A DNA stretch of 64,000 bases from Achromobacter deleyi (lineage in GTDB: Bacteria; Pseudomonadota; Gammaproteobacteria; Burkholderiales; Burkholderiaceae_B): assembly GCF_016127315.1 (NCBI RefSeq), contig NZ_CP065997.1, forward strand, positions 6,634,001 to 6,698,000. Direction: 5' to 3'. Every line of letters starts with the position of its first letter. Within the stretch, counting starts at the first letter, position 1. The notes under the pieces were generated by a model. It saw only the letters and a list, made by a program, of their open reading frames with translations, was not told where the DNA came from and ran no database searches. This document shows, one piece after another, positions 9,098 to 19,003 of the stretch. The translations under genes and the position numbers were made by a program.

Positions 9098-10044
9098 CAG
9101 TCCTCGGGGGACGCGTCTTGCAGCAGCTCGTCGAGAATGGCCTGGGCGCCGGCATCGAACAGCTCGGCGGCGACCGCCTCGCCAATCGCCTGCGCCTGCT
9201 CCACCGGACCGCTGCGTTCGGCGCGCAGGGTGCGCGTGCCGTCGGGCGACGCCACCAGCGCGCGCAGCGTCAGGTTGCCGCCGTCGATTTCGGCGTAGGC
9301 CGCCAGCGGCACCTGACAGGAGCCGCCCAGCCGGCGCGACACCGCGCGTTCGGCCAGCGAGATCGAGGTGGCGGTGGCGTCGTTCAGCGGCGCCAGCCAG
9401 GCGCGCATGTCGTCGCGATCGTCGCGGATCTCGATGGTCAGCGCGCCCTGCCCGGCCGCCGGCAGGCAATCCGCCGGATCGAGCAGGCAACGGATGCGGT
9501 CGGTCAGGCCCAGCCGGTTCAGCCCGGCGGCGGCCAGCACGATGGCGTCGTATTCGCCGCGATCGAGCTTGCCCAGGCGGGTGTCGAGGTTGCCGCGCAG
9601 CGGCTTGACCACCAGCTGCGGGTAACGCGCGCGGATCTGTGATTCGCGCCGCAGGCTGGAGGTGCCGACGACGGCACCGGCCGGCAGGTCGGCCAGCGTG
9701 TCGTAGCGGTTGGAGACGAAGGCATCGCGCGGATCGGCGCGATCGAGCACGGCGCACAGCTCGAACGGCGCCTGCAGATCGACCGGCATGTCCTTCAGGC
9801 AATGCACGGCCAGATCGGCACGGCCGTCGAGCAGCGCGTTTTCGAGTTCCTTGACGAAGAGCCCCTTGCCGCCCACCTTGGAGAGCGTGCGGTCGAGGAT
9901 CTGGTCGCCTCGGGTCGTCAGGGTGAGCAGTTCAACCGCGCACGCCGGGTACAGCGTGCGCAGCCGATCGCGCACATGCTCGGCTTGCCACAGGGCAAGC
10001 CGGCTGGCGCGGGTCGCGATGACCAAGCGTTGCGGCAGAGACAC
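9097..10044 (-). CDS. hemC: hydroxymethylbilane synthase (porphobilinogen deaminase)
   Basis: Polymerises four porphobilinogens into hydroxymethylbilane. 315 residues. The cofactor-binding cysteine lies in [13 protein letters not shown] near residue 246, and the N-terminal [16 protein letters not shown] and the [11 protein letters not shown] motif are typical. The start is GTG at 10044; no strong ribosome binding site precedes it, and the stop of a small membrane protein gene lies 6 bases upstream, which suggests coupling. First enzyme of the hemC-hemD-hemX-hemY chain. Confidence 0.95.
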   Translation of the reverse strand: MSLPQRLVIATRASRLALWQAEHVRDRLRTLYPACAVELLTLTTRGDQILDRTLSKVGGKGLFVKELENALLDGRADLAVHCLKDMPVDLQAPFELCAVLDRADPRDAFVSNRYDTLADLPAGAVVGTSSLRRESQIRARYPQLVVKPLRGNLDTRLGKLDRGEYDAIVLAAAGLNRLGLTDRIRCLLDPADCLPAAGQGALTIEIRDDRDDMRAWLAPLNDATATSISLAERAVSRRLGGSCQVPLAAYAEIDGGNLTLRALVASPDGTRTLRAERSGPVEQAQAIGEAVAAELFDAGAQAILDELLQDASPED

Positions 10045-10050
10045 GAGGCG

Positions 10051-10176
10051 TCATCGAATGAAGTGGGAGACGATGACCGTCGCCACAACGCCGAGGATGG
10101 CCAGCACGAACAGGCCCTGCAGGAGGCTCAGGCCTGATTCGGTTTGCTGGGGATCGGCGGATCTACGCAGACTCAT
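10051..10176 (-). CDS. 41-residue single-pass membrane peptide
   Basis: Small gene lying between terC and hemC on the same strand. The product has a polar N-terminus (MSLRRSADPQQTESGLS) and one transmembrane helix (about residues 17-37, ending VVATVIVSHFIR). The ATG at 10176 is preceded by AAGGA at good spacing and overlaps the terC 3' end by 14 bases; the stop is 6 bases from the hemC GTG. No function is recognised. Position and coupling suggest it is really translated. It could be a regulatory membrane peptide or only a coupling device for hemC. Confidence 0.6.
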   Translation of the reverse strand: MSLRRSADPQQTESGLSLLQGLFVLAILGVVATVIVSHFIR

Positions 10177-10882
10177 GTACGGATTCCTTGGAGGCGGTTT
10201 TGCGGCTTGCCAGCCACCGTCCAAGGACAACAACGAGCAAGGCGCCGAAAATTTCTACGCCGATTTTAACCGCAGTGGGCTGGACGCCGAATTGACCTTC
10301 GACAAACACGTCCGTAATCAGCATGCCGCCCGCGATCCAGCCCAGCAGCGCCGCGCCGAAAGTCACCACCAGCGGGTAGCGGTCGATCAGCTTCAGGACC
10401 AGCGTGCTGCCCCAGATGATGATGGGCACGCTCACGACCAGGCCGAAGATGACCAGACCGATCTGATGGTCGGCATGGGCGTTCTGGGCGGCGCCGGCGA
10501 TAGCGATGACGTTGTCCAGGCTCATCACGAAGTCGGCGATGATGATGGTCTTGATGGCGGCCACGATGGATGTGCCGCCCTTCACGTTGCCGTGGGCGTC
10601 ATCCTCGGGCACCAGCAGCTTGACGCCGATCCAGACGAGCAGCAGGCCGCCCACCACCTTCAGGAACGGGATCGACAGCAGGGTCAGCGCGAAGGCGATC
10701 AGGACCACGCGCAGCACGATGGCGCCGGCGGTGCCCCACAGGATGCCCTGCATGCGTTGCTTGGGCTCCAGGTTGCGGCAGGCCAGCGCGATCACCACCG
10801 CGTTGTCGCCGCCGAGCAGGATGTCGATGAGGATGATCTGGAATACCGCTGCCCAACTCAGCGTCTGGAAAAACTCAAGCAA
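10163..10882 (-). CDS. TerC family integral membrane protein
   Basis: 239-residue polytopic membrane protein of the TerC/Alx superfamily, whose members include manganese exporters and tellurite-resistance proteins. The first helix carries the family motif DILLGGDNAVVIALACR with the conserved GGDN, and a second acidic motif MSLDNVIAIAGAA lies mid-protein; these aspartates are thought to bind the ion. The only sensible start is TTG at 10882, preceded by GGGGG seven bases upstream. It is a paralogue of the TerC gene at 10998. It heads a strand that continues into the hem genes. Confidence 0.9.
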   Translation of the reverse strand: MLEFFQTLSWAAVFQIILIDILLGGDNAVVIALACRNLEPKQRMQGILWGTAGAIVLRVVLIAFALTLLSIPFLKVVGGLLLVWIGVKLLVPEDDAHGNVKGGTSIVAAIKTIIIADFVMSLDNVIAIAGAAQNAHADHQIGLVIFGLVVSVPIIIWGSTLVLKLIDRYPLVVTFGAALLGWIAGGMLITDVFVEGQFGVQPTAVKIGVEIFGALLVVVLGRWLASRKTASKESVHESA

Positions 10883-10997
10883 TTTGAACCCCCGAAGGCA
10901 TTTATCAAAATATAAAGGCCGGCCCCGTGCCGGCCAACCCGCCGCCGCGTCAGGCGCGGCAGCGGGCTTGGTACAACCTATTATTGTAGTTCAGCTT

Positions 10998-11696
10998 TCA
11001 GTCAGCTTTCTGGCGCATCAGCAAAACTTTGCCGATCGCCAGCACCAGCACCGCGCCCAATACCCCGGTCATGAGGGCAAAGCTGTGCTGGGTCACGCCC
11101 AATGCCGCGTCGATGCGCGCCACCGGTTCCTGCAGGGCCGGATCTCCCACCAGCAATTCGCCGGCAATGAAACCCAGCAGCGCCGCGCCCACCCAGACGA
11201 TGAGGGGGAAGCGCTCGATCACCTTGAGCAGCAGCGTGCTGCCGAAAATGACCAGCGGAATACTGATCGCCAGACCCAGCACCAGCAGGGTCGTGTCGCC
11301 CATCGCCGCGGCGGCCACGGCCACCACGTTGTCCAGGCTCATGACCAGGTCGGCGATCATGATCGTGCGGATTGCGGTCAGCAGGTTGCCATGATTCTTG
11401 CCGTCGCCCTCTTCCTCGCCTTCCGGCAGCAACAGGGTCACGCCGATGTAGACCAGCAGCAGCGCGCCGATGAGCTTGAGCCACGGCAGCATCAGCAGCT
11501 TGGCGGCGACCAGCGTCAGCACGATACGCATGATGATCGCGGCGGCCGAACCGACCACGATCGCTTTCTTTTGTTGCGCCGGAGGCAGCGAACGCGCCGC
11601 GAGCGCAATCACCACGGCGTTATCGCCCGACAGCAGAATGTTGACCCAAATGATCTGGAGCAACGCTAACCAGAATGCCGCTGAACTGAGTTCCAT
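10998..11696 (-). CDS. TerC family integral membrane protein (tandem paralogue)
   Basis: 232-residue TerC-like protein with about seven transmembrane helices. Conserved acidic motifs are WVNILLSGDNAVVIALAAR in the first helix and MSLDNVVAVAAAAMG mid-protein. It is oriented like, and lies 115 bases upstream of, the TerC gene at 10163, so a tandem duplication is likely, though the two have diverged. ATG at 11696 follows AAAGAGGT. The long leader (11697-11826) contains hairpins, a terminator-like T-run and CCTAGG repeats, suggesting regulated expression, perhaps by a metal or pH; the ion is unknown. Confidence 0.9.
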   Translation of the reverse strand: MELSSAAFWLALLQIIWVNILLSGDNAVVIALAARSLPPAQQKKAIVVGSAAAIIMRIVLTLVAAKLLMLPWLKLIGALLLVYIGVTLLLPEGEEEGDGKNHGNLLTAIRTIMIADLVMSLDNVVAVAAAAMGDTTLLVLGLAISIPLVIFGSTLLLKVIERFPLIVWVGAALLGFIAGELLVGDPALQEPVARIDAALGVTQHSFALMTGVLGAVLVLAIGKVLLMRQKAD

Positions 11697-11706
11697 ACCT
11701 CTCTTT

Positions 11707-11728
11707 CCTAGGACGTGATCCCCCTAGG
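11707..11728 (-). repeat. tandem CCTAGG sites next to the terC start
   Basis: On the minus strand the octamer GTCCTAGG occurs twice, 16 bases apart (cores 11707-11712 and 11723-11728), ending just before the terC ribosome binding site. A third copy sits inside the perfect palindrome TTCCCTAGGGAA at 11884-11895. CTAG is generally rare in proteobacterial DNA, so three in 190 bases is notable. May be protein-binding sites. Confidence 0.5.
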
Positions 11729-11747
11729 ACAAACCAAATGAATGGGT

Positions 11748-11814
11748 GAAAAAGACAAAAAGACGTACTGACCGTCTTGGTGCGAGCCCGACGGCATTCT
11801 TGCTGGGTACGTAC
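11748..11814 (-). promoter_or_regulatory. structured terminator-like leader of terC
   Basis: On the minus-strand RNA, ACGTAC (opposite 11807-11812) can pair with GTACGT (opposite 11763-11768). Inside this, GCCGTC pairs with GACGGU (opposite 11790-11795 and 11771-11776). The stem is followed at once by two U5 runs (opposite 11748-11760). It lies in the 5' UTR of terC, downstream of a possible -10 (see 11827), so it could attenuate transcription. It does not match the yybP-ykoY manganese riboswitch core that precedes many terC genes. Confidence 0.45.
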
Positions 11815-11826
11815 AGAATTTCTTTC

Positions 11827-11832
11827 ATTATA
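11827..11832 (-). promoter_or_regulatory. candidate -10 element of the terC promoter
   Basis: A perfect TATAAT on the minus strand in an AT-rich stretch, between the sucD terminator and terC. No clear -35 hexamer is seen 16-18 bases upstream. If used, the 5' UTR would be about 120 bases and would include the hairpins at 11748-11814. Confidence 0.4.
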
Positions 11833-11900
11833 GTTTCGTTCAGCTTTCCGTATGTTTCACCGGCCGCATCATGGACACGGGATTTCCCTAGGGAAGAACG

Positions 11901-11926
11901 AAAAAAGGCCCGCCGAAGCGGGCCTT
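11901..11926 (-). terminator. Rho-independent terminator of sucD
   Basis: Minus-strand hairpin AAGGCCCGC-TTCG-GCGGGCCTT followed by a U-tract (A6 at 11901-11906 on the plus strand), starting 17 bases after the sucD stop codon. Canonical UUCG tetraloop. Confidence 0.93.
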
Positions 11927-11942
11927 CTTCATGCAAACAACC

Positions 11943-12824
11943 TTACAGCACCGACTTGAGCAGCTTGCCCATTTCGGACGGGTTGCGCGTCGTGCGGATA
12001 CCGCAAGCTTCCATGACTTCCAGCTTGGCGTCGGCCGTGTCGGCGCCGCCGGAGATCAGGGCGCCAGCGTGGCCCATGCGCTTGCCGGCGGGAGCCGTGA
12101 CACCCGCGATGAAGCCGACGACCGGCTTCTTCATGTTGTCCTTGGCCCATTCGGCGGCGTTGACTTCGTCCGGACCGCCGATTTCGCCGATCATGATGAC
12201 GGCGTCGGTGTCGGGATCGTCATTGAACAGCTTGAGCACGTCGACGTGCTTCAGGCCGTTGATGGGATCGCCACCGATGCCGACGGCGCTGGATTGACCC
12301 AGGCCCAGCTCGGTGACTTGCGCCACGGCTTCGTACGTCAGGGTGCCCGAGCGGCTGACGATGCCGATGCGGCCCTTGCGGTGGATGTGACCGGGCATGA
12401 TGCCGATCTTGATTTCGTCCGGGGTGATCAGGCCGGGGCAGTTCGGGCCCAGCAGCAGCGTCTTGCTGCCCTTGGCCTTCATGCGGTTCTTGACTTCCAG
12501 CATGTCACGGACCGGGATGCCTTCGGTGATGCAGATCACCAGATCCAGTTCGGCCTCGACGGCTTCCCAGATGGCGGCGGCGGCGCCGGCGGGCGGCACG
12601 TAGATGACGGACACGGTGGCGCCGGTGTCGGCCTTGGCGTCCTTGACCGACGCGAAGATCGGCACGCCTTCGAAGTCCTCACCGGCCTTCTTGGGGTTCA
12701 CGCCGGCCACGAAGGCCGCTTTGCCATTGGCGTACTCGCGGCACATGCGCGTGTGGAACTGACCGGTCTTGCCCGTGATGCCCTGGGTGATGACCTTGGT
12801 GTCCTTGTTGATCAGAATCGACAT
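11943..12824 (-). CDS. sucD: succinyl-CoA synthetase alpha subunit (succinate-CoA ligase)
   Basis: Catalytic alpha subunit of succinyl-CoA synthetase in the TCA cycle (succinyl-CoA + ADP + Pi to succinate + ATP + CoA). 293 residues. The N-terminal CoA-binding Rossmann domain contains [10 protein letters not shown], and the phosphorylated histidine lies in [14 protein letters not shown] near residue 247. ATG at 12824 ([10 protein letters not shown]) is used, since the upstream in-frame extension lacks family similarity. It follows sucC by 105 bases that hold a REP-like element, and is closed by a strong terminator. Confidence 0.97.
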   Translation of the reverse strand: MSILINKDTKVITQGITGKTGQFHTRMCREYANGKAAFVAGVNPKKAGEDFEGVPIFASVKDAKADTGATVSVIYVPPAGAAAAIWEAVEAELDLVICITEGIPVRDMLEVKNRMKAKGSKTLLLGPNCPGLITPDEIKIGIMPGHIHRKGRIGIVSRSGTLTYEAVAQVTELGLGQSSAVGIGGDPINGLKHVDVLKLFNDDPDTDAVIMIGEIGGPDEVNAAEWAKDNMKKPVVGFIAGVTAPAGKRMGHAGALISGGADTADAKLEVMEACGIRTTRNPSEMGKLLKSVL

Positions 12825-12876
12825 TTGTGAATCCTTGGATTTTCTTTGTACCGCCGGGCCGTCCCAAGGTGGAAAG

Positions 12877-12923
12877 CACCCCCTTGGGGGGCAGCAAGCC
12901 ACGAAGGGGCGCGGCGTGGGGGC
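12877..12923. repeat. REP-like intergenic element between sucC and sucD
   Basis: Imperfect inverted repeat with GC-rich ends (CCCCCTTGGGGGGCAGC at the left, GCGGCGTGGGGGC at the right) inside the sucC-sucD spacer. A related sequence lies at 58436-58498, with the same CCCCC-x-GGG-CAGC left end and GCGTTGGGGG right end. Similar elements recur in Alcaligenaceae intergenic regions, as I remember them; copy number cannot be assessed here. Confidence 0.5.
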
Positions 12924-12929
12924 ATATAT

Positions 12930-14090
<1,161 letters not shown>

Positions 14091-14100
14091 GTGTTACCTG

Positions 14101-14703
14101 TCAGGACGTATGAGAAAGAGAAGGTGAATCGGAGGTCGAATCGGCCGATGCCTCAGCGCTACCCCCGGTGTACCACTTGGGATAGTGCTCAGCCACCACC
14201 GGGCCGTCGGTGCTCAGCGCATGACAGCCGTCCAGTTGGAATGGACGCCGGTTCGGGTTGCTTTCCTGCCGCCGGCGGTTGGCCATGGTCTGCACCGCCG
14301 CGGTGGGAAGCACCTGCGACAGCTCGGTCATGTGCGTACAGCCCTCGACATGGCCGAAGCGCTCCTTGACCTGGCGACGGAACCCCTTGAGCAGGTTCAT
14401 GCCGATCAGGTCAGCGTAGGCGGATTCGATGGCCATGCAGTGCTCGCCGTAGGGAGCGGCATCATAGACGGCCTGCGCCGCCACGATGGTGAAATCGCCA
14501 TCGATGGTGATGCGCAGGTGCATATGGTGGATGGGTTGCCCCGCCTTGAACATCACGCCGTCGCGCTTGGGGAAATCGTACGCCTTGACGTCGATGAGCT
14601 CGGCTTCCAGGTCCCACTTGCCGTCATCGCGCGCATACGACTGCACGCGTATGGAACGCGTGTGCAGCGGCTGGCGAGGACAATCCGGCGGTGGCAAGGG
14701 CAT
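14101..14703 (-). CDS. DUF2889 domain protein
   Basis: About 200 residues, unknown function. The central part (roughly 10-165), with WDLEAELIDVKAYDF, HHMHLRITIDGDFTI and GCTHMTEL, is characteristic of DUF2889; the C-terminal 30 residues are Ser/Ala-rich. ATG at 14703 was chosen because similarity to the family begins right after it; a TTG at 14796 would add 31 residues of doubtful sequence. It sits directly upstream of sucC (10-base gap), an arrangement that suggests co-expression with the TCA-cycle genes. The conserved His and Cys could bind a metal, but this is a guess. Confidence 0.85.
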   Translation of the reverse strand: MPLPPPDCPRQPLHTRSIRVQSYARDDGKWDLEAELIDVKAYDFPKRDGVMFKAGQPIHHMHLRITIDGDFTIVAAQAVYDAAPYGEHCMAIESAYADLIGMNLLKGFRRQVKERFGHVEGCTHMTELSQVLPTAAVQTMANRRRQESNPNRRPFQLDGCHALSTDGPVVAEHYPKWYTGGSAEASADSTSDSPSLSHTS

Positions 14704-14845
14704 GCTTGGGGCCTGCGGGGCGAAGACGGCCGGCGAATGGTGCGCGGCAACAAAACCTTCAAAGTATAGCGCAGCCCGCCCTGCCCCGACCGTCAAAATG
14801 CGCGCCGCGAACGCCCGCCGCCCGGGCGGATCGCGCCGCGCCGCC

Positions 14846-17800
14846 TCAGCGTTGTGTCCACGGCGTGGCCGGACTGCCCATCCAGGCCTGCCCCGCCGGG
14901 ATGCTTTCGCCCTTGAGCACCAGGGTCAGCGGCCCCAGGCGGGCCCCGTCCTCGACCCGGGTGTCGTACAGGATGGTGCTGCGCGGGCCGACATTGACGC
15001 CGTTGCCGATGCGGACCTGCCCGATCTTCATGACGCGGTCCTCGAACAGGTGCGTCTGCGGTCCCGACCAGGCATGCAGCACGGCATCGTCCCCAATTGA
15101 TACACAGTCGTACTCGGTGATGTCGGTGGTGTCCATGAACACCCGCTTGCCGATGCGCGCCCCCATGCAGCGCAAGGCCAGCGGCAGCCAGGGCGTGGCA
15201 CGCAGGAAGTTGAAGAAGTTCGGCACCGCGATCGACTCGTACAGGCTGGTCACCGCCTCGCTCTTCCACACGAACGGCGTCCACATCGGTTCGGCGTGCG
15301 GACGGTAGCGGCCGATCAGCAACCACTTGAGCGCCACCAGGAACAGGAAGGTGCCGACGCCATACAGCACGCCGGCCAGCATCAGTTCGTCGAACGCCGC
15401 CAGGAAACCGTCGCGCACCGCGATCGGGATGACCTTCATGACCGTCAGGTAGCCCACCGCGATCACCACCGCCAGCGGCAGGATCATGCGCATCAGTTCG
15501 ACCGCGCCGCGCGCCACCTTGCGACCCACGCTGGGGCGGAAGGTCAGGTGATCGGGAAAGCCCGCCGCCTGCTCGCGCGCCGGCAGCGCCAGCGGCGGAT
15601 TGCCCAGCCAGGTCTGGCCGCTGGCCATGCGGGCGTTGGCCGGCGCCCGGCTCTGCACCCCGATCAGCACGTCGTCGGGCAGGACCGAGCCATCCGGCAC
15701 GTAGGCGCCATTGCCGACGAAGCTGCGGTTGCCGATGACGGTGGGCCGCATGGTCATCCAGCCGCGGTCGATCTCCTCGTCGCCCAGCATCACGCCGTCG
15801 GCGATGAAGCTGTCGCGGCCCAGCGTCAGCATGTCGGGCACGATGCCCATCGCGGTCGAGATCTCGGTGCCGGGCCCGACCTTGGCGCCCAGCAGCCGGT
15901 ACCAGGTGCCGGCATAGATGGAGGCATACAGGCCGTGCAGCACGCTCAGGCTGGATTCCTGGATCTGGTTGGTCAGCCAGCGCCGCAGGTAGATCTGGCC
16001 ATAGACCGGCCAGCGCCCGCTCGCCAGCCGCGGCAGCAGCGCCCAGCGCAGCATGGCGGACACCAGCACCGTCAGGAACAGCAGCAAGGCGCTGGCCGGC
16101 AGGGCCAGCAGCAGGTAGGCCAGGAAGGCGTTCGGCCACCAGACGCGCGAGCCCATCAGGTCGAGCCAGCGCGCGTCGATCCAGTCGATCAGGACGAAGC
16201 TGGGGAACACCGGCATGAAGAACAAGGCGGCGATCAGCGTGCCGCCAGCGGCGTAGGCCAGCATGTCCAGCCGCGCCCAGCGCCCTTCCCGCACCGGCCG
16301 CCCGGGCAGTTCGGGGGCGCGCGCCTGCGGATCGTGCCGCGCCGGCGCGCCGCTCCAGATCTGGCCGGCCGGAATGCGCGAGCCGGTCGCCAGCGACGAC
16401 AGGCCGTCGAGCCGGCCGTCGTCCTCGATGGTCACGCCGCCCTGCACCACCGCGTACGAACCGACATAGGCGTTGCGGCCCAGCGTGATGGGCGCGACGT
16501 CCCAGTGCGCGCCGTGCACCTCGAAGTTCTCCAGGTTGACCGCCGCGCCGACGCTGGCGCCATCGCCCACCGTCAGCAGGTCCGGAGCCCGCACCGAAAT
16601 GCGGCTGATGGCGGTGTCGCGGCCGATGCGCGCGCCCAGCGCGCGCAGGTACCAGGCCTGCAGCGGCGAGCCCGCCAGGAGGTGCGCCGGCGGAATGTCG
16701 AGGATGCGGTCGACCAGCCACCAGCGGTAGAAGGTCCAGCCGTAGAGCGCATAGCGGCCCGCCTTGAGGCGGCCCAGGATGCCCCACTTGCAAACCACCG
16801 CCACGCCGAAGCTGAGCAGGTTGCAGGCCAGGTAGCTGGCGATCGACAGCGCCACCGCGCGCCAGACCGAATCGCCCTCGTCGCCGGTGAAGTAGTGGTA
16901 CGTAAAGAATGGCGTCAGCCAGATCAGCATGCGCACGCCGATCAGGAGCGGCAGCATCGCCAGTTGCGCCAGGCCGCAGGCCCAGCGGCGCCATTCCGGC
17001 GCGCGCTCGATCGGCGCCTGCTGGACCGGCGCCGCCGCGGCCGTCGATTCGGCCGCCAGCGCGTCGAGCCGCGCCGCCAGCGCGCCCAGCACCGAATGCT
17101 GGTAGAGCTCGTGCATGGTCAGCGCGGAAAACTGCGGATGCTTGCGCAGCGACGACACCAGCCGCGCCGCCAGCAGCGAATGGCCGCCCAGGTCGCGGAA
17201 GAAATCGCTGGCCAGCCGCAGCGGCTGGCCCGGGAACAACGGCCGCAGCGCCTCGAACAAGGCGTGCTCGGCGAGCGAGACCGGCGTGTCGTCCTCGCCG
17301 CTGGGCTCGGACGCGGTGGCCAGTTCGCGCGCCTTCAGCGCCTTGCGGTCGATCTTGCCCGAGGTCAGGCGCGGCACTTCGGCCACCAGCTCGAAGCGGG
17401 CCGGAATCATGTAGGCGGGCAGTTCCGCGGCCAGCGCGGCGCGCAGCGCGTGCGGATCGAGCCGCGCGTCGCCCTCCGGCGTCAGGAACGCCACCAGCTG
17501 GTCGATGCCGGCCAGGTCGCGCAGCACCACGGCGGCGGCGCCAACGCCGGCCTGCCGGTACAGCGCGGCCTCGATCTCGCCCAGCTCGACGCGAAAGCCA
17601 CGCACCTTGACCTGGTCGTCGCTGCGGCCCAGGCACTGGATCTGGCCGTTCTCGTCGATGCGCGCCAGGTCGCCGCTGCGGTACATGCGGGTGTCGTGAT
17701 CGCCGCTGGGACGCGGATTGGCCAGGAACTTCTCGGCCGTCAGTTCGGGACGCCCCAGGTAGCCGCCGGCGACGCCGGGGCCGGTGATACAGAGCTCGCC

Positions 17801-18817
17801 GGTCTGCCCCTGCGGCAGCACCGCGCCATCGTCGCCGCGGATCAGCATGCCGTAGTTGGGCAGCGGCGTGCCGATGGTCACCGGCTGGCCGGGCAGCAAT
17901 TCCGCCAGGCTGGCCGACACCGTGGTCTCGGTCGGGCCGTAGGTATTGAACAGGCGGCGGCCAGGCGTGGCCCAGCGCTGCACCAGGAATTCCGGGCACA
18001 TCTCGCCGCCCAGGTTGACGATGCGCAGGCCGGGCACGTCGCGCGCGAACAGCGCCAGCAGCGTCGGCACCGCGTGCAGCACGGTCACGCCCTCGCGCAC
18101 CAGCGCGTCGGGCAATGCCTCGGGATCGGTGGTCAGCATCTTGGGCGCCACCCACAACGTGGCGCCGACCAGATAGCTGATCCAGATTTCCTCGAACGAC
18201 ATGTCGAAGGCCACCGAGAAGCCCTGGTAGACCTTGTCGCCGTGGCGCACGCCCAGCACTTCGTTCTCGCTGCGCAGGAAATGGCAGATGCTGGCCTGGC
18301 TGATCGGCACGCCCTTGGGCTTGCCGGTGGAGCCCGAGGTGTAGATCACGTAGGCCGGATGCTCGGGCAGCAGCCCGTCGCGCCGGCGCAGCGGCGCATC
18401 GACCGCCACCGACAGCTCCCAGGTGGTCCAGGTGATCATGCCATCCAGGCGCACGTCGCCGCTCGCGACCAGGCCGCGCGCGCCGGCGTCCTGCAGGCAC
18501 ACCAGCATGCGGTCCGGCGGCGTATCGGATTCGAACGGCAGCCAGGCCGCGCCCGCCTTGGCGATGGCAGCCTGCATGACCAGCAGGTCGTCGCCGCGCG
18601 GCAGGCACAGGCCGACGATGTCGCCCGGCCGCACGCCGGCCTCGATCAGGTGGTGCGCGGCCAGATCGGCACGCCGCCCGAGCGTTTCGTAGGTGAGGGT
18701 TTGATCCAGCCAATGAATGGCCGCGGCGGCGGGATACCGCAGGATCGTGGCTTCCAGAATATCGGGCAGCGTCTCCGCTTGCAGCAGATCCGGCCGATAG
18801 GGGCCTTGGAGAATCAT
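14846..18817 (-). CDS. Pls/PosA family single-module nonribosomal peptide synthetase
   Basis: 1323-residue membrane synthetase. Residues 1-510 form an adenylation domain: A3 YTSGSTGKPKG at 159-169, the AFDMSFEEIW segment with the canonical substrate-binding Asp, TYGPTETT, YRSGDLARI and the catalytic Lys in TSGKIDRKAL. A carrier domain follows with LGGHSLLAARL (Ser attachment) near 555-565. There is no condensation or thioesterase domain. Residues 620-1323 alternate transmembrane helices with hexapeptide left-handed beta-helix blocks, the layout of epsilon-polylysine synthetase (Pls), where tandem acyltransferase-like domains join monomers. It probably makes a homo-oligomer or acylated amino acid conjugate at the membrane. 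It stands alone, with no accessory Nrps genes nearby. Substrate not assigned. Confidence 0.88.
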   Translation of the reverse strand: MILQGPYRPDLLQAETLPDILEATILRYPAAAAIHWLDQTLTYETLGRRADLAAHHLIEAGVRPGDIVGLCLPRGDDLLVMQAAIAKAGAAWLPFESDTPPDRMLVCLQDAGARGLVASGDVRLDGMITWTTWELSVAVDAPLRRRDGLLPEHPAYVIYTSGSTGKPKGVPISQASICHFLRSENEVLGVRHGDKVYQGFSVAFDMSFEEIWISYLVGATLWVAPKMLTTDPEALPDALVREGVTVLHAVPTLLALFARDVPGLRIVNLGGEMCPEFLVQRWATPGRRLFNTYGPTETTVSASLAELLPGQPVTIGTPLPNYGMLIRGDDGAVLPQGQTGELCITGPGVAGGYLGRPELTAEKFLANPRPSGDHDTRMYRSGDLARIDENGQIQCLGRSDDQVKVRGFRVELGEIEAALYRQAGVGAAAVVLRDLAGIDQLVAFLTPEGDARLDPHALRAALAAELPAYMIPARFELVAEVPRLTSGKIDRKALKARELATASEPSGEDDTPVSLAEHALFEALRPLFPGQPLRLASDFFRDLGGHSLLAARLVSSLRKHPQFSALTMHELYQHSVLGALAARLDALAAESTAAAAPVQQAPIERAPEWRRWACGLAQLAMLPLLIGVRMLIWLTPFFTYHYFTGDEGDSVWRAVALSIASYLACNLLSFGVAVVCKWGILGRLKAGRYALYGWTFYRWWLVDRILDIPPAHLLAGSPLQAWYLRALGARIGRDTAISRISVRAPDLLTVGDGASVGAAVNLENFEVHGAHWDVAPITLGRNAYVGSYAVVQGGVTIEDDGRLDGLSSLATGSRIPAGQIWSGAPARHDPQARAPELPGRPVREGRWARLDMLAYAAGGTLIAALFFMPVFPSFVLIDWIDARWLDLMGSRVWWPNAFLAYLLLALPASALLLFLTVLVSAMLRWALLPRLASGRWPVYGQIYLRRWLTNQIQESSLSVLHGLYASIYAGTWYRLLGAKVGPGTEISTAMGIVPDMLTLGRDSFIADGVMLGDEEIDRGWMTMRPTVIGNRSFVGNGAYVPDGSVLPDDVLIGVQSRAPANARMASGQTWLGNPPLALPAREQAAGFPDHLTFRPSVGRKVARGAVELMRMILPLAVVIAVGYLTVMKVIPIAVRDGFLAAFDELMLAGVLYGVGTFLFLVALKWLLIGRYRPHAEPMWTPFVWKSEAVTSLYESIAVPNFFNFLRATPWLPLALRCMGARIGKRVFMDTTDITEYDCVSIGDDAVLHAWSGPQTHLFEDRVMKIGQVRIGNGVNVGPRSTILYDTRVEDGARLGPLTLVLKGESIPAGQAWMGSPATPWTQR

Positions 18818-18893
18818 AGGTACGGCGACAATCCAGCAGAAAGGATGTTGTCCCTATTGACCCACACGGCGCGATTTCGTTCAAGCGCCAATG

Positions 18894-18937
18894 AAAAAAA
18901 CCCCTGTGGTGTGCATCCCGCGCACAACACAGGGGTT
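18894..18937 (-). terminator. terminator of metE
   Basis: Minus-strand hairpin with CCCCTGTG pairing to CACAGGGG (18928-18935 and 18901-18908) plus an inner GTGC/GCAC stem, followed by U7. It lies about 65 bases beyond the metE stop and ahead of the synthetase gene, separating the two. Confidence 0.9.
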
Positions 18938-19003
18938 CCGGGCCGCCGGACCGGAAGGCCGGCCCGGACGCATCCGGGCCGAGGCCCGACCGGCCGCCGC
19001 CGC

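Noticed and set aside
11748..11832. yybP-ykoY manganese riboswitch before terC
   Set aside because: The conserved loop sequences of that riboswitch were not found; only a generic stem with U-runs is seen, so no riboswitch name is given.
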